Position numbers and translations under genes: made by a program. The notes below the pieces were generated by a model that had not been told where the DNA came from, did no database searches, and saw only the letters and a list, made by a program, of their open reading frames with translations. Source: an uncultured Bacteroidales bacterium (GTDB lineage Bacteria; Bacteroidota; Bacteroidia; Bacteroidales; CAIXZF01). Taken from it: a stretch of DNA of 64,000 nucleotides. Positions within the stretch are counted from its first letter, which is position 1, and the number at the start of each line of letters is the position of its first letter. The stretch spans positions 186,001 to 250,000 of the forward strand of contig CAIXZF010000035.1 of assembly GCA_903923925.1 (NCBI GenBank). The letters are read 5' to 3'. Below are positions 63,327 through 64,000 of this stretch, piece by piece.

Positions 63327-64000
63327 TCAAGCAATAAAGCTTTTTGCTCTGGAAAGGGCTTTATCAAGTCCATCTGGGTTTTTTCCTCCTGCTGATGCAA
63401 AGAAAGCCTGGCCTCCTCCTCCGCCCTGTATGTCAACGGCAAGGTCGCGAACAATTTTTGAAGCGTCCAACCCTTTCTCTTTAACAAGAGATTCGGAGAT
63501 TGCAACTGTAAGGTTAACTTTTCCTTCGAAGGCACTGCCAAAAACCAGAAAAAGGTTTTCTGTACTCGCTTTAATCTCGAATACAAGGTCTTTAATTCCT
63601 TGCGCATCAATATTAACCCGGGTTGCAAGGATATTTATACCATTAACATTCTCAATTTGTTTAAGCAGATCTGATTTTAGCGAAAGAGCTTTCTCTTTAT
63701 TAAGTTCAGCTATTTGTTTCTTCAGGTTATTGTTTTCATCTATTAGGTTCTCGAGACTTTTTACTACATCATTTGTTGCTCTGAGCAGATTCTTTATCGT
63801 GCCGAGAGTCTCGATCTGTTCCATTGCCCACAATTCGGCATTACTTCCTGTTATTGCCTCAATTCTCCTGATTCCTGCTGCTATTGCTCCTTCAGAAACA
63901 ATTTTAAAGAATCCGATAGTACCTGTTGCAGAAACATGAGTTCCCCCACATAATTCCAAAGAATCACCAAATTTTATCACTCTGACTTTTTCGCCATATT
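63327..64000 (-). CDS. alaS: Alanine--tRNA ligase, C-terminal part (gene runs past window end)
   Basis: The frame is open to the last base, so the gene begins beyond the window. The visible 223 residues cover the end of the editing (SAD) domain with the zinc motif ELCGGTHV and GIRRIEAITG. A coiled coil (about 60-100) and the C-terminal DHHA1 domain (DIQGGGGGQAFFASAGGKN) follow. AlaRS charges tRNA-Ala and hydrolyses mischarged Ser/Gly-tRNA. It is upstream of carH by 112 bases on the same strand. Confidence 0.97.
   Translation of the reverse strand, partial: YGEKVRVIKFGDSLELCGGTHVSATGTIGFFKIVSEGAIAAGIRRIEAITGSNAELWAMEQIETLGTIKNLLRATNDVVKSLENLIDENNNLKKQIAELNKEKALSLKSDLLKQIENVNGINILATRVNIDAQGIKDLVFEIKASTENLFLVFGSAFEGKVNLTVAISESLVKEKGLDASKIVRDLAVDIQGGGGGQAFFASAGGKNPDGLDKALSRAKSFIA

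Noticed and set aside
63430-63939. A 169-codon plus-strand open frame inside alaS
   Set aside because: It is opposite the CGGTHV to DHHA1 region of AlaRS and has no family resemblance; shadow of a real gene.

Overview
The window looks like chromosomal DNA of a member of the Bacteroidota, probably an environmental Bacteroidales-like lineage. Three things support this. Promoters match the phylum consensus: a -7 element TAnnTTTG, often with TTG or TTTG 17-21 bases upstream. Several secreted proteins end in type IX secretion (T9SS) sorting domains, both type A (YPNP...) and the gliding-motility/CHU_C type B. The gene repertoire also fits: a short archaeal-type ProS, a MaeB malic enzyme-phosphotransacetylase fusion and M16 protease pairs. 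The DNA is AT-rich throughout. I see no tRNA or rRNA gene, insertion sequence, prophage, CRISPR array or integrase, and no gene-free stretch longer than about 290 bases.

Layout. 1-6.4 kb: the end of a T9SS cargo gene, a YgiQ radical SAM protein, a small dockerin-like secreted protein and a large Asp-box (BNR) propeller protein. 6.4-11.1 kb, minus strand: rplU-rpmA, then serS, a TPR protein and rsmA. 11.2-16.9 kb, plus strand: an aldehyde dehydrogenase, two T9SS cargo proteins with their own terminators, and an ABC-F ATPase. 16.9-19.7 kb, minus: rfbA, a sugar-nucleotide SDR and a prenyl diphosphate synthase in one tight operon. 19.8-25.7 kb, minus: a FadL-type porin, then ccmB, ccmC, a tiny ccmD found by hand, ccmE and an MMPL/RND exporter. 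25.8-29.9 kb: a Tyr/Gly-rich lipoprotein divergent from proS-mazG. 30-34.9 kb, minus: a peroxiredoxin and an adaptor/MacB-like permease/TolC set that has no ATPase gene. 35-41.8 kb, minus: guaB, three SurA/PpiC-type foldase genes and MoxR.

41.9-50.3 kb, minus, is the most unusual block. An active M16 protease gene is followed by an ECF sigma factor, a single-pass membrane protein placed like an anti-sigma factor but carrying a T9SS type B C-terminal domain, an M16 subunit without the zinc motif, and a 1314-residue T9SS type B cargo protein. 50.4-53.1 kb, plus: glyA and a TlpA-like redoxin. 53.1-60.3 kb, minus: malic enzyme, mdh, a SIRT5-like sirtuin, DsbD and FabD. 60.3-64 kb, minus: alaS (cut by the window end), a CarH-type B12 photoreceptor regulator, an ECF sigma factor, a PTPS-like pterin enzyme and FolE.

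Together the genes cover translation, central carbon metabolism (mdh, maeB, glyA), cytochrome c maturation, and envelope biogenesis with periplasmic folding and redox (SurA-like proteins, DsbD, TlpA). They also cover extracellular display through T9SS and two ECF-sigma regulatory modules: one tied to the envelope/T9SS block and one placed beside a light/B12 sensor. I did not find a wholly unknown system. The best candidates for new biology are the sigma/CHU_C-membrane-protein/split-M16 operon and the CarH-ECF pair, which has no carotenoid genes nearby in this window.
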